Positions 16,393 through 25,518 are shown, counted from the first letter of the stretch. The stretch is 32,451 nt of DNA from CAUZSH01 sp963582935 (GCA_963582935.1 CAUZSH010000013.1:1-32451), one strand, 5' to 3'. The notes: generated from the sequence alone by a model not told the origin. Numbers and translations are program-made.

Positions 16393-16674
16393 ATGACAAT
16401 GGCATCAGCACGTCACATACTTGTTGCAACAGAAGACGCTTGTAATAAATTAAAAGCAGAAATTAAATCCGGAAAAACTGATTTTGCAGCGGCAGCGAAG
16501 AAGCATTCATCTTGCCCGTCAGGAAAAAGCGGTGGCGAATTAGGTAGCTTTGGACCAGGTCAAATGGTTCCTGAGTTTGATACCGTTGTATTTAATGCTG
16601 AAGTTGGTAAGGTTCATGGACCTGTTAAAACACAGTTTGGTTACCATTTACTTGAGGTGACAGGCAGAGGTTAA
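16393..16674 (+). CDS. ppiC: Peptidyl-prolyl cis-trans isomerase, parvulin type (PpiC)
   Basis: A 93-residue stand-alone parvulin, the same length as E. coli PpiC, catalysing cis-trans isomerisation of X-Pro bonds in the cytoplasm. Visible: ARHILVATEDACNKLKAEI, FAAAAKKHSSCPSGKSGGEL, FGPGQMVPEFDTVVF and the ending TQFGYHLLEVTGR. There is no signal peptide. The ATG at 16393 is preferred to the GTG at 16384, since AAAGG at 16380-16384 then sits at normal ribosome-site distance. Confidence 0.93.
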   Translation: MTMASARHILVATEDACNKLKAEIKSGKTDFAAAAKKHSSCPSGKSGGELGSFGPGQMVPEFDTVVFNAEVGKVHGPVKTQFGYHLLEVTGRG

Positions 16675-16813
16675 ACATACTTTTTGATGTGGAAGCACTA
16701 TCGTAGCTATAGAGCGTATATAATGAGTATAAAAAAAGAACTGTAAATTAAGCTTAAAATCGCTATACTGTTCATCTATTTTATAATAATAAAAATTTAT
16801 TTGGGGTGCACGT

Positions 16814-18589
16814 ATGTCTGATGACATCAATAATGATATTAAATTTTCAGATTTAGGCTTAATCGAGCCTGTTATGCAGTCGCTTGAGGATGTAGGTTAT
16901 GAAAGACCTTCTCCGATTCAAGCGCAAATGATTCCACATGTTTTGGAAGGTCGTGATGTTTTAGGACAGGCTCAAACCGGCACAGGTAAAACTGCTGCAT
17001 TTGCGCTTCCTATCCTTTCTAAAATTGATCCAAAAAATAAAAACCCACAAGTGTTGGTATTAGCGCCAACACGTGAGTTAGCTATTCAAGTTGCAGAAGC
17101 TTTTCAGAAATATGCAAACCACATGAAAGGCGTCAATGTTTTACCAATATATGGTGGACAGGACTATTCACACCAATTACGCCATTTAAAGCGTGGTGTA
17201 CAAATTATTGTGGGTACGCCAGGTCGAGTGATGGATCATATGCGTCGCAACACTTTGAAGTTAGATAATTTAACATGTCTCGTATTAGATGAAGCGGATG
17301 AAATGCTTAGAATGGGCTTTATTGATGATGTTGAGTGGGTCTTGGAGCAAATCAAGGAAAAATGCCAAATTGCGCTTTTTTCAGCGACTATGCCTAAAGA
17401 TATTCGTCGTATTTCACAGCGTTACTTAAGTGATCCTGTTGAAGTGATCATAAAAGCTAAAACAGCGACTGCTAGTACCATTAATCAGCGTTGTTGGTTG
17501 GTTGGAGGCATTCAAAAACTAGATGCCTTAACGCGTATTCTTGAAGTGGAAGATTTTGAAGGCATTATTATTTTTGTAAGAACCAAGCATTCCACGGTGG
17601 AGCTATCAGAAAAATTGCAAGCTCGTGGCTATTCTTCTTCACCTTTAAATGGTGATATGGCACAAAAATCACGGGAACATACCATTGATCAATTAAAGTC
17701 TGGAAAATTAGATATTTTGGTTGCAACAGATGTGGCAGCGCGTGGATTAGATGTGGAGCGTATTAGTCATGTCATTAACTATGACATTCCTTATGATACT
17801 GAGGCTTATGTTCACCGTATTGGGCGAACGGGTCGTGCCGGTCGAAGTGGGGAGGCGATTTTATTCGTAGCACCCAGAGAGCGCAGAATGCTAACGGCAA
17901 TTGAACGGACGACAAAGCAAAAGATTCAAATGATGGATTTGCCATCTGCAAAACAAGTAAATGAAAAACGTGTGGTTGATTTTAAATCTAAAATTGCAGC
18001 TTCAATTGATCCTGAAGATAAAGCATTTCAAATTTTTTCTAAAATCATCACAGAATATCAGGAAGAACATGATATTCCTTTAATTGAGATTGCGGCAGCT
18101 ATTGCAAAAATGTCACAAGGTGAGACACACTTCTTTGTACCAAACAAAGAAGTGAAATCATACCAAGAGCGTGATTTTAGTGATCGTGATGGTGGAAAAG
18201 GGTTTGGCAGTCGTGATGGACGTGGTCGAGGTCGTGATCGTGATCGTGATCGTGATAGAGGAGATCGTGGTGAACGCAGAGGCGGAAGGTCTACAAGGGA
18301 AATGGACGCAGATAAAGAGCGTTTCCGCCTTGATGTAGGTTGTTCGCATGGCGTAGGACCTGGTAATATTGTGGGTGCTATTGCAAATGAAATTAGCATT
18401 GATAGTGCTAAAATTGGTCGTATCGATATACAGGATGACTATACATTGGTTGATTTGCCTAAAGACTTATCCAACAGCGCATTATCAACGCTGAAAAATG
18501 TGCGGGTATCAGGACAAAAACTAAATGCTTCAAAGGTATCTGAATCTTCAGATACAGGAAAGACAGGACCAAGACAGCGTCGTCGTTAA
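16814..18589 (+). CDS. deaD: DEAD-box ATP-dependent RNA helicase, DeaD/CsdA type
   Basis: A 591-residue RNA helicase that unwinds RNA in ribosome assembly and mRNA turnover, commonly induced by cold. Motifs in order: AQTGTGKT (53-60), PTREL (85-89), TPGR, DEAD as LDEADEM (159-162), SAT (190-192), and later VATDVAARGLD and HRIGRTGR. It then has a long linker rich in Arg/Asp/Gly (RGRGRDRDRDRDRGDRG) and a C-terminal DbpA-like RNA-binding domain starting near KERFRLDVG. The start has GGGGTG six bases upstream. The Arg-Asp run is encoded by four exact CGTGAT hexamers (18233-18256). A terminator follows. Confidence 0.95.
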   Translation: MSDDINNDIKFSDLGLIEPVMQSLEDVGYERPSPIQAQMIPHVLEGRDVLGQAQTGTGKTAAFALPILSKIDPKNKNPQVLVLAPTRELAIQVAEAFQKYANHMKGVNVLPIYGGQDYSHQLRHLKRGVQIIVGTPGRVMDHMRRNTLKLDNLTCLVLDEADEMLRMGFIDDVEWVLEQIKEKCQIALFSATMPKDIRRISQRYLSDPVEVIIKAKTATASTINQRCWLVGGIQKLDALTRILEVEDFEGIIIFVRTKHSTVELSEKLQARGYSSSPLNGDMAQKSREHTIDQLKSGKLDILVATDVAARGLDVERISHVINYDIPYDTEAYVHRIGRTGRAGRSGEAILFVAPRERRMLTAIERTTKQKIQMMDLPSAKQVNEKRVVDFKSKIAASIDPEDKAFQIFSKIITEYQEEHDIPLIEIAAAIAKMSQGETHFFVPNKEVKSYQERDFSDRDGGKGFGSRDGRGRGRDRDRDRDRGDRGERRGGRSTREMDADKERFRLDVGCSHGVGPGNIVGAIANEISIDSAKIGRIDIQDDYTLVDLPKDLSNSALSTLKNVRVSGQKLNASKVSESSDTGKTGPRQRRR

Positions 18590-18633
18590 TGTGAGATAAA
18601 TTTGATCTTTTAAATTAATTTACGTATATACTT

Positions 18634-18668
18634 AGGCTTATGCTAACACATAGGCCTTTTTTATTTTT
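18634..18668 (+). terminator. Rho-independent terminator after deaD
   Basis: Stem AGGCTTATG (18634-18642) with CATAGGCCT (18649-18657), one G-U pair, loop CTAACA, followed by a run of Ts. The T-run ends directly at the ATG of the next gene. Confidence 0.8.
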
Positions 18669-19046
18669 ATGATTAAACGATTTACTGATCTTGCTGCAAA
18701 TGAGCGGACATACCTTGCTTGGATTCGAACGGCTATTGGTTTAATGGCATTTGGATTTTTGATTGAAAAATTTGACTTGTTTTTTAGAATGATCAGCGAG
18801 GCACTTAATGCGCCCATTCATCTGGCGCTTTCTTCAACGGCAGAAATCATTGGTATTGTGATGATGATTGTTTCTGTGTTGGTTATTATTGGAGCAAGTG
18901 CACGATATATTTATGCTCGCAAAAATATTCTCGCCGATGAAGAGTGTCAATATGGTGCAAGAAAATTAGACTTGGCCTTGGCGGGATTGTTGATAATCGT
19001 TGCCTTATTTTTAGTGGCTTATATTTGGGTAAGTATTATCAATTAA
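18669..19046 (+). CDS. DUF202 (YidH-like) membrane protein
   Basis: 125 residues with three membrane helices (roughly 25-45, 60-85 and 102-122). The N-terminal block LAANERTYLAWIRTAIGLMAFGF is the hallmark of DUF202/YidH proteins, whose function is not known. The ATG lies immediately after the T-run of the deaD terminator, and no Shine-Dalgarno sequence is possible there. Either the message is leaderless, or some read-through is used, or the true start differs. The TSUP permease follows 23 bases later, probably in the same transcript. Confidence 0.82.
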   Translation: MIKRFTDLAANERTYLAWIRTAIGLMAFGFLIEKFDLFFRMISEALNAPIHLALSSTAEIIGIVMMIVSVLVIIGASARYIYARKNILADEECQYGARKLDLALAGLLIIVALFLVAYIWVSIIN

Positions 19047-19069
19047 TGTATTTTAAGGTTTGTGTTTAA

Positions 19070-19846
19070 ATGCTTGAATTAACGCTTAATTTAGCAATTA
19101 TTCTTTTTGTGCTGATTGCTTTTTCCAGTTTTGTGGATGCTATTGCCGGCGGAGGTGGCTTGATCACCGTGCCAAGTTACCTTGCTGTTGGCGTGCCCGC
19201 TAATTTGGTGCTGGGTACAAATAAACTCGTGAGCAGTGCGGGAACAGGTTTGGCCGTATTTAAAATGTTACGGCATAATAAAGTAGACCGTCGTTTTGTA
19301 AAATACGTTGTTATCGCGAGCTTATGTGGGTCGTTCTTTGGCGCAATGCTAAGCCATGTTTTAGATGAAAAGAGAATGGTTTATTTGCTGCTGGTAATTG
19401 TACCGGTGATGCTCACCATTAATTTTATTAAAAATAAGCGTCATGCTCAGAATAAATACCATTATTTAGAAGCTAAAAAACAACTAATAAGAGGCGTGAT
19501 ATTATGTCTTATTGTTGGCGCCTATGATGGTTTCTTTGGTCCAGGCACTGGCACGTTTTTATATCTTGGACTGACGTATTTTGTTTTTTTTAGTGTGAAA
19601 CAAGCAACGGTTTATGCCAGAATTGTTAACTTTGCCAGTAATGTTTCGGCACTCAGTTACTTTTTAGCCATTGGTGCGATTGATTGGAAGGTTATGGTTA
19701 TTGCGTTACCTGCTGCATTAATTGGCGCTTGGGCGGGCAGCCATCTTGTGGTAAAAGGTTCGGATAAATGGATTTCGTGGATGGTGGTTTTTGTTTTACT
19801 CCTGCTTTTAGCCAAGTCGGTTTATAGTGTGATTTTGATGAATTAA
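19070..19846 (+). CDS. TSUP family (TauE/SafE, YfcA-like) permease
   Basis: A 258-residue inner-membrane protein with about eight hydrophobic segments. The family marks are two related Gly-rich motifs, one in each half: FVDAIAGGGGLITVP (about residues 22-36) and AYDGFFGPGTGTFLYLG. Members export or take up sulfite, sulfoacetate or related organosulfur anions; the substrate here is unknown. AAGG lies upstream of the start. Its stop overlaps the stop of the convergent amidotransferase gene by four bases (19843-19846). Confidence 0.88.
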   Translation: MLELTLNLAIILFVLIAFSSFVDAIAGGGGLITVPSYLAVGVPANLVLGTNKLVSSAGTGLAVFKMLRHNKVDRRFVKYVVIASLCGSFFGAMLSHVLDEKRMVYLLLVIVPVMLTINFIKNKRHAQNKYHYLEAKKQLIRGVILCLIVGAYDGFFGPGTGTFLYLGLTYFVFFSVKQATVYARIVNFASNVSALSYFLAIGAIDWKVMVIALPAALIGAWAGSHLVVKGSDKWISWMVVFVLLLLLAKSVYSVILMN

Positions 19847-20667
19847 ATAGTTAGGGTATGCCGATGCATTTTCACATTTGGCGTAATATGTAGTAGCTCT
19901 CCATTTTCTATTTTTTTATAGTGTTCATGGAGGCTACTATCTAATGGTTCGGAAACAACTAAAACCGAAGGAGTTACTTGCGGATTGATTGAGAAATTTT
20001 CAATCAAGTTAATTTTATCCACATCTGTAGAGTAGTAAAGTGAGGGGCATGATTCTGTGTTTGAGTAGCGCAGAACATAGACATCATTGCCATTTGATAC
20101 CGCAATGCTGGCTCTAAGTGGTCCGGTAACATTATGCTCCTTCATGATCTTGCGAACAGCTTGCAAGGTTTTTTCTAATGCGGCGACGGGATCTTTTTCA
20201 AGTCCAAAGCTTAATGCGATGAGAAATAAAGCCTCAGTATCTGTGCCACCTTGTCGTAAAGAGTAGTACTTAGGCGTAATTAGTTTTTCAAGGTGATAAC
20301 GTAGTGTTATAAACTCAGCGATTGAGCCGTTATGCATAAATAGCCAATTTTTATATCGAAATGGGTGGCAGTTAACGCGGCTTGAAGGTGAGCCTGTGGT
20401 CGCGCGTATATGAGCAAAAAAAAGCGGGGATTGGATATGTGTGACTAATGAATTTAGGTTGTTATCATTCCAAGCGGGAAGCTGATCTTTATATAGTCCC
20501 GCTGATGCGATGTTGTCAGAGTACCAGCCAATGCCAAAGCCATCACCATTTACGGTAACAGCGCCTTCTTGGCAATCAATACTTTGATGAATTAGAGAAT
20601 TTTTTGGTTTTAGTAAAAGTTGATCCATAAGGATACTTTCACCTTTATAAACGAGCCAGCGACACAT
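19843..20667 (-). CDS. Class II glutamine amidotransferase (YafJ/EgtC-like)
   Basis: About 274 residues. The start at 20667 places Cys as residue 2 (MCRWLVYKG), which after Met removal is the N-terminal nucleophile of class II (Ntn) amidotransferases; an upstream ATG would bury it. Further marks: GDGFGIGWY, FFAHIRATTG and NCHPFRYKNWLFMHNGSI, which form the glutaminase site. It is a single glutaminase domain with no synthase domain attached, as in YafJ. The acceptor reaction is unknown. It lies downstream of dksA on the same strand, 72 bases away. Confidence 0.88.
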   Translation of the reverse strand: MCRWLVYKGESILMDQLLLKPKNSLIHQSIDCQEGAVTVNGDGFGIGWYSDNIASAGLYKDQLPAWNDNNLNSLVTHIQSPLFFAHIRATTGSPSSRVNCHPFRYKNWLFMHNGSIAEFITLRYHLEKLITPKYYSLRQGGTDTEALFLIALSFGLEKDPVAALEKTLQAVRKIMKEHNVTGPLRASIAVSNGNDVYVLRYSNTESCPSLYYSTDVDKINLIENFSINPQVTPSVLVVSEPLDSSLHEHYKKIENGELLHITPNVKMHRHTLTI

Positions 20668-20739
20668 GAATGATATTACCACTATTTGTATTTTACTCTT
20701 GTAGAGTATAGGTGGTAAATTGCTCGGGCAATATACTTT

Positions 20740-21147
20740 TTAAAAAATACCTTCGGTTTTTTCTTTATGCTCTTGCGCTTCCTTTGCCTGGATAGACATG
20801 GTTGCGGTTGGGCGAGCAAACAAACGGCGGACACCAATAGGTTCCCCAAGCACTTCGCAGTAACCATATTCACCGCTGTCTATGTCACGTAAGCTTCCCG
20901 TAATTTTATTTAGTAGTTTGCCTTGTCTTTCAACGGTGCGCAAATAAATCTGTTGCATTTCTTGTTGGGTGGCAACGTCATTAGGGTCAGTATTATGCTC
21001 CGAATGAGCAAGACTCTCTTTTGCTGCTAAGATACTTGCATCAAGTTCGCCCTTTTGTTCGGTTAAAAGGGCTTTGAAGAATGCCAACTGATCCTTGTTC
21101 ATATAATCATCTTCAGGCATTGCAAATAGCTGTTCTTTCGTCAACAT
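20740..21147 (-). CDS. dksA: DksA/TraR family RNA polymerase-binding protein lacking the zinc cysteines
   Basis: A 135-residue secondary-channel regulator that works with (p)ppGpp on transcription initiation. The coiled-coil tip keeps the key acidic residues: DPNDVATQQ with Asp54, Asp57 and Ala59. The C-terminal finger aligns with E. coli DksA at identical spacing, but the four zinc Cys positions read Cys97, Leu100, Ser118 and Ala121, so zinc cannot be bound in the usual way. The flanking residues GYCE, IGVRRLFARPTA are conserved. It resembles the zinc-independent DksA2 type of Pseudomonas aeruginosa. AAGGAG lies seven bases upstream of the start. Confidence 0.92.
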   Translation of the reverse strand: MLTKEQLFAMPEDDYMNKDQLAFFKALLTEQKGELDASILAAKESLAHSEHNTDPNDVATQQEMQQIYLRTVERQGKLLNKITGSLRDIDSGEYGYCEVLGEPIGVRRLFARPTATMSIQAKEAQEHKEKTEGIF

Positions 21148-21253
21148 GATAAACTCCTTGTTTAATTAAAAATTAAAACCAAATAAAGAAAATAACTTAT
21201 ATCATATAATATAGCAAATTTATATTGGGTTTGTGGCGGAAGGGTTGAATTAT

Positions 21254-22516
21254 CTATTTTGGCGTTATTGGCTGACAGACAAAAAAAGGATAAATAGCGA
21301 CAATGGCGTTATCTACTTCAATTATAACCGCTTTATGGCGTTCCCAGCTGGGAATATCCATTTCTTGAAAAATTATTTTTAGTTTTTGTGAATATGGGCG
21401 ACCTTCTAGATGGCAGGTGTCATTGGGTTGGCGCGCTCTGATAATGAGGTTTTTCCTGTAAGCTTCTGGCATTGAAATCTCACACTTTTCAAACCACCAC
21501 TTCTCAATTACATTGCAAGTGGGTATTTGTAGGGGTGTATGAATGTCTGAATTTTCAATAAGGCTGAGTTTTTCTTTATATAGCCCGATAGTGACAGCCC
21601 CCCATGAGTGGCGCCAACCAGAGCTTGCATTTGGCAGTGCTGTGACGATTTGTGCCACTTGGGCGGTGGTAGGTGGATGAATCAACTGCTGTTGACACCA
21701 AAGCCGTAGGAGCGCTTTTTGTTGTAAGATAGGCTTTTGCATGAGTTTGATTAAATGAAGGCTGTTGTCAGCAGTTATAAGCAATTGCAGGTCATTCTTG
21801 AGGTAGGTATTCAGTAAGTTCTGCGCTTCGGCACAGTGCTGTGCAGTGCGTGACAATGTTTTTGTGGCTTGAGACCATTTTTCTTGAAGCTTTGGCATGA
21901 TTTCATGTCGGAGGAAATTTCGGCTAAAACGGGTATCGGTATTGCTATCATCTTCAACCCATTTAAGCTCATGTGTTTGTGCATAATTCAAAATTTCAGT
22001 CCGGCTAAAGGACAATAACGGTCGAATGAGGATACATCGATGCTCAAATGCTTTAATCTCAGGCATTGCAGATAATCCGGGTAAACCGGAACCACGAATT
22101 GCTTGCAGTAAAAAGGTTTCTGCTTGATCATCTTGATGTTGAGCAAGGGCAATCGCGTTGTGTTGAGATTCTGGGTATTTATCAAGACAGTCTTTAAAAG
22201 CATTATATCGCTCAGATCGGGCCCAAGCTTCAATGCTTTCTCCCTTTTTAGGAGAAGACTCCAGTTGAATGCACTCTATTGGGATGCCCAAATGCTTGCA
22301 GGTTTGTTGGCAATGTTGTTGCCATAAGTCAGCATGAGTGCTTAAACCGTGATGAATATGGATTGCTTTAACTTGGATGCCTTTAACTTGAGTGTCTTTT
22401 GAAGAAAATTGTGTCGCTAGATGAAGTAGTACAGTGGAGTCTAGCCCTCCACTATAAGCAACCCACAGTGTTTTAATGGCTTTTTGTGTCAATAGAGATT
22501 GCAGCTTTGAACGCAT
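21254..22516 (-). CDS. tilS: tRNA(Ile)-lysidine synthase
   Basis: A 420-residue enzyme that attaches lysine to C34 of the CAU-anticodon tRNA-Ile so that it reads AUA. PP-loop ATP motif SGGLDSTVLL (residues 22-31); HIHHGLS, ALAQHQDDQAETFLLQAIRGSG and the LRHEIMPKL block are TilS-specific. The C-terminal domain is present, so the length fits the long gammaproteobacterial form. The ATG overlaps the serA stop by one base (TAATG) and has no ribosome site of its own, so translation is likely coupled. A small tandem duplication gives VKGIQVKAI near residue 44. Confidence 0.93.
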   Translation of the reverse strand: MRSKLQSLLTQKAIKTLWVAYSGGLDSTVLLHLATQFSSKDTQVKGIQVKAIHIHHGLSTHADLWQQHCQQTCKHLGIPIECIQLESSPKKGESIEAWARSERYNAFKDCLDKYPESQHNAIALAQHQDDQAETFLLQAIRGSGLPGLSAMPEIKAFEHRCILIRPLLSFSRTEILNYAQTHELKWVEDDSNTDTRFSRNFLRHEIMPKLQEKWSQATKTLSRTAQHCAEAQNLLNTYLKNDLQLLITADNSLHLIKLMQKPILQQKALLRLWCQQQLIHPPTTAQVAQIVTALPNASSGWRHSWGAVTIGLYKEKLSLIENSDIHTPLQIPTCNVIEKWWFEKCEISMPEAYRKNLIIRARQPNDTCHLEGRPYSQKLKIIFQEMDIPSWERHKAVIIEVDNAIVAIYPFFVCQPITPK

Positions 22517-23751
22517 TAAAATAAGACTCTAACCCTAATAGTACCTTCAATAGTGCGAAGTTGTTGCAGTAGCGTTCGTGCTTTGTCATGAGTGCTTTCG
22601 ATATCCATGACCACATAGCCAATATCATTATTGGTCTGTAAGTATTGCCCAACAATATTGATTTCAAGCTCCGAGAAAATTCGGTTAATTAAGCGCATCA
22701 TACCTGGCTGATTATGGTGTACGTGGAGAATTCTACAAGCGCCTTCATGAAGTAGAGGCAATGAAGCTTCAGGAAAATTAACAGCCGAAACCGTTGAGCC
22801 ATTGTCGCTATATTTAACAATTTTTTCAGCGACTTCTTGACCAATGTTTTTTTGTGCCTCTACGGTGCTGCCACCAACGTGTGGTGTTAAAAGAACATTG
22901 TCGAATTGAATGAGCGGTGAGATAAATTCATCGGCATTTGATTTTGGCTCGATGGGGAAAACATCTACCGCAGCGCCTAGTAGTTTGCCTTGTTGCAATA
23001 CCTCGACAAGTGCGTCAATATCCACAACCGTTCCGCGTGAAGCGTTGATAAAAACAGAGTGATCTTTCATCTGTGCGAAAGTTTTTTGATGCATCATGTT
23101 TTTGGTAGAGGCTGTTTCAGGCACATGTAAAGAAACAATGTCGGATTGTGCTAAAAGTTCCGAGAGTGAAAAAACAGGGTTGGCATTACCCAATGGCAAT
23201 TTATTTTCCACATCATAAAAGATCACTTTAAGCCCAAGTGACTCTGCCAATACGCTGACTTGTGAACCGATATGGCCATAGCCAATAATACCGAGTGCTT
23301 TACCTCTAACTTCATAGGAGTAGGTTGCAGATTTTTGCCATTCACCGCGATGAGCCTTGGCATTTTTTTCAGGAATGCCGCGCATAAGAAGGATCATTTG
23401 AGCAATGACGAGTTCTGCGACACTACGAGTGTTGGAATAGGGTGCATTAAAAACAGGGATTCCGTAAAGTGCCGCGGCTTCTTTATTGACTTGATTGGTA
23501 CCAATGCAGAAGCAGCCAACAGCAAAAAGGGATTTTGACTGCTTCAAAACGGCTTCAGTGAGTTGTGTGCTTGAACGAATACCCACAATATTGGCTGTTT
23601 GTAGCTTTTTAGTTAAGGCGTCACCCGTGAGTGCTGAGCTTACTTGTTCAACATTTGTATACCCTGAGCGCTGGAAGGTTTGTAATGCGGATTCGTGCAC
23701 GCCTTCTAAGAGCAGAACTTTGATGTCATTTTTATTTTTTGAGAATGTCAT
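22516..23751 (-). CDS. serA: D-3-phosphoglycerate dehydrogenase
   Basis: About 411 residues from the ATG at 23751 (AAGGA eight bases upstream; an ATG ten codons earlier is less likely). First step of serine synthesis: 3-phosphoglycerate to 3-phosphohydroxypyruvate with NAD. Visible: NAD-binding GKALGIIGYGHIGSQV, the catalytic Arg in NASRGTVVD, a Glu in the VDVFPIEP region, and His in LTPHVGGST. The C-terminal ACT domain begins near LHVHHNQPGMMRLIN and in E. coli mediates serine feedback inhibition. It is followed directly by tilS. Confidence 0.95.
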   Translation of the reverse strand: MTFSKNKNDIKVLLLEGVHESALQTFQRSGYTNVEQVSSALTGDALTKKLQTANIVGIRSSTQLTEAVLKQSKSLFAVGCFCIGTNQVNKEAAALYGIPVFNAPYSNTRSVAELVIAQMILLMRGIPEKNAKAHRGEWQKSATYSYEVRGKALGIIGYGHIGSQVSVLAESLGLKVIFYDVENKLPLGNANPVFSLSELLAQSDIVSLHVPETASTKNMMHQKTFAQMKDHSVFINASRGTVVDIDALVEVLQQGKLLGAAVDVFPIEPKSNADEFISPLIQFDNVLLTPHVGGSTVEAQKNIGQEVAEKIVKYSDNGSTVSAVNFPEASLPLLHEGACRILHVHHNQPGMMRLINRIFSELEINIVGQYLQTNNDIGYVVMDIESTHDKARTLLQQLRTIEGTIRVRVLF

Positions 23752-23787
23752 AGGGGTATTCCTTAATCGTATTTTGGGCATTGTATT

Positions 23788-24621
23788 TTAAACCGCGACT
23801 TTCCCTTTAATGAGGGGGTGATACTGGTATTCTTGGATGTCAAAATCTTCAAATTGATAGCTAAAAATATCTTGAGGTTTCTTGACCATACGTAAATGAG
23901 GCAGCTTGTATGGTGTACGGCTGAGTTGTTCAGCGATTTGTTCTTGATGGTTGCTGTAAATATGGCAATCACCGCCAGACCAAATGAATTCACCAACACC
24001 GAGGTCGCATTGTTGTGCCACCATATAAGTAAGCAACGCATAGGAGGCAATATTAAAAGGAACGCCAAGGAATGCATCAGCAGAACGCTGTGTTAGCATA
24101 CAGGAGAGTTTATTATCCGCCACATAAAATTGAAACAGTGTATGGCAAGGCGGTAAAGCGGCTTTCCCATTTCTAACATTTTCATGAGGAGAGATATTTT
24201 CATCAGGTAAGACCGCAGGATTCCAAGCGCACACGAGCATCCGCCTAGAATCAGGTCTGCTTTTAATGGTTTGAATGATCTCAGATATTTGATCAATATG
24301 GCGGCCATCTGGGGTTTCCCACGCGCGCCATTGTTTTCCATAAACAGGGCCTAGATCCCCACCTTCTAATGCCCAATCGTTCCAGATTCGAACGCCATTT
24401 TCTTGTAAATAAGAAGCATTGGTATCACCATTCAAAAACCAAAGAAGTTCATAAATCATACTTTTTAGGTGGATTTTTTTAGTGGTCACTAAGGGAAACC
24501 CCTCATTAAGATCAAAGCGCATTTGATAGCCAAAAATGCTTTTAGTGCCCGTGCCTGTGCGGTCTGTTTTTTCTGCACCATAAGTTTGAATGTGTCTTAA
24601 AAAATCTAAATATTGCTTCAC
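23788..24621 (-). CDS. thyA: Thymidylate synthase
   Basis: About 277 residues. Makes dTMP from dUMP using methylenetetrahydrofolate. Visible: DRTGTGTKSIFG, the catalytic Cys in LPPCHTLFQFYV (Cys159 from this start), QRSADAFLGVPFNIASYALL and the end IKGKVAV. Compared with E. coli ThyA it carries an insertion of about 13 residues (PDENISPHENVRNGK) just before the active-site Cys, a known length variant. The GTG at 24621 gives the family start MKQYL and overlaps the lgt stop as GTGA; a GTG three codons upstream (24630) is the alternative. A single ribosome-like AAGGA precedes both. Confidence 0.95.
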   Translation of the reverse strand: MKQYLDFLRHIQTYGAEKTDRTGTGTKSIFGYQMRFDLNEGFPLVTTKKIHLKSMIYELLWFLNGDTNASYLQENGVRIWNDWALEGGDLGPVYGKQWRAWETPDGRHIDQISEIIQTIKSRPDSRRMLVCAWNPAVLPDENISPHENVRNGKAALPPCHTLFQFYVADNKLSCMLTQRSADAFLGVPFNIASYALLTYMVAQQCDLGVGEFIWSGGDCHIYSNHQEQIAEQLSRTPYKLPHLRMVKKPQDIFSYQFEDFDIQEYQYHPLIKGKVAV

Positions 24622-25451
24622 GCGTCGCACTTTTCCTTAAGAAAGATCGTTGCATTAGGATTATATACTTTATACTTTCTGGTTGAAACATATAGGAGCA
24701 TGAATGCGCCAATAATAATTAATGGAATAGATAAAAGCTGTCCCTGTGTCATCCATCCGAACAACACATATCCCATTTGTGGGTCAGGCTGTCGGTAAAA
24801 TTCCGAGATAAAGCGGAAAATACCATAGAACAAGGCAAAGTTGGCCGAGATAACATAGCGTTGGCGTGGCTTCATGGAGATGATCCAAAGCACAGCAAAT
24901 AGTACGAGTCCTTCCAGTAATGCCTCAACAAGTTGTGAAGGGTAACGAGGCAAAGGACCACCTGTTGGAAAAATCATCGCAAAATGTGAGTCTGTGACAC
25001 GCCCCCATAATTCATCGTTGATAAAGTTTCCAATACGACCAAAACCTAATCCAATAGGAACCATAGGCGCAAAGAAATCAAGAACATCAAAGAGGTTGCT
25101 TTTCACTTTCCAACAATAGAGCCAAGTGGCAATGACGACACCAATCAATCCTCCATGAAAAGACATTCCTCCATCCCATACTTGAAAGATGACCCAAGGT
25201 TCATGAACTAAGGTGCCAAAATTATAAAATAACATATAACCCACTCGCCCGCCGATGACAACGCCCATCGCCGCGTAGAAAACGGCATCAGAGACTTTGT
25301 CGGGTGAGATTGGAGAATAAGGTTTTTTGGCGCGATAGACACCGAGTCCCCAGGCAGCGGCAAAGCCGATAAGGTACATCAGTCCGTACCAGTGGATTTT
25401 AAGAGGACCGAGACTAAGGGCAATAGGATCTATATGAGGGTAGCTGAGCAT
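24618..25451 (-). CDS. lgt: Prolipoprotein diacylglyceryl transferase
   Basis: A 277-residue inner-membrane enzyme moving diacylglycerol from phosphatidylglycerol to the lipobox Cys of prolipoproteins. It has seven hydrophobic segments and the essential His in FHGGLIG (about residues 98-104). The family signature is GFGRIGNFINDELWGR (about residues 136-151). Length is normal. It is the first gene of lgt-thyA-serA-tilS, and its stop overlaps the thyA start. It acts before the LolD exporter encoded divergently next door. Confidence 0.95.
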   Translation of the reverse strand: MLSYPHIDPIALSLGPLKIHWYGLMYLIGFAAAWGLGVYRAKKPYSPISPDKVSDAVFYAAMGVVIGGRVGYMLFYNFGTLVHEPWVIFQVWDGGMSFHGGLIGVVIATWLYCWKVKSNLFDVLDFFAPMVPIGLGFGRIGNFINDELWGRVTDSHFAMIFPTGGPLPRYPSQLVEALLEGLVLFAVLWIISMKPRQRYVISANFALFYGIFRFISEFYRQPDPQMGYVLFGWMTQGQLLSIPLIIIGAFMLLYVSTRKYKVYNPNATIFLKEKCDA

Positions 25452-25489
25452 AGGATTTTGATTTAAACTTGGTGCAAAGATAGTAGAAC

Positions 25490-25518
25490 ATTATGTCTGG
25501 TTTGGTGCTGATGTTCAA
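25490..25518 (-). promoter_or_regulatory. Promoter candidate for lgt-thyA-serA-tilS
   Basis: On the minus strand: TTGAAC (25518-25513), 17-base spacer, CATAAT (25495-25490), about 40 bases before the lgt ATG. Sequence match only. Confidence 0.45.

Noticed and set aside
18058..18399. Arg/Ser/Pro-rich minus-strand frames opposite the deaD linker
   Set aside because: Produced by the CGTGAT repeats and basic linker codons of deaD read backwards.
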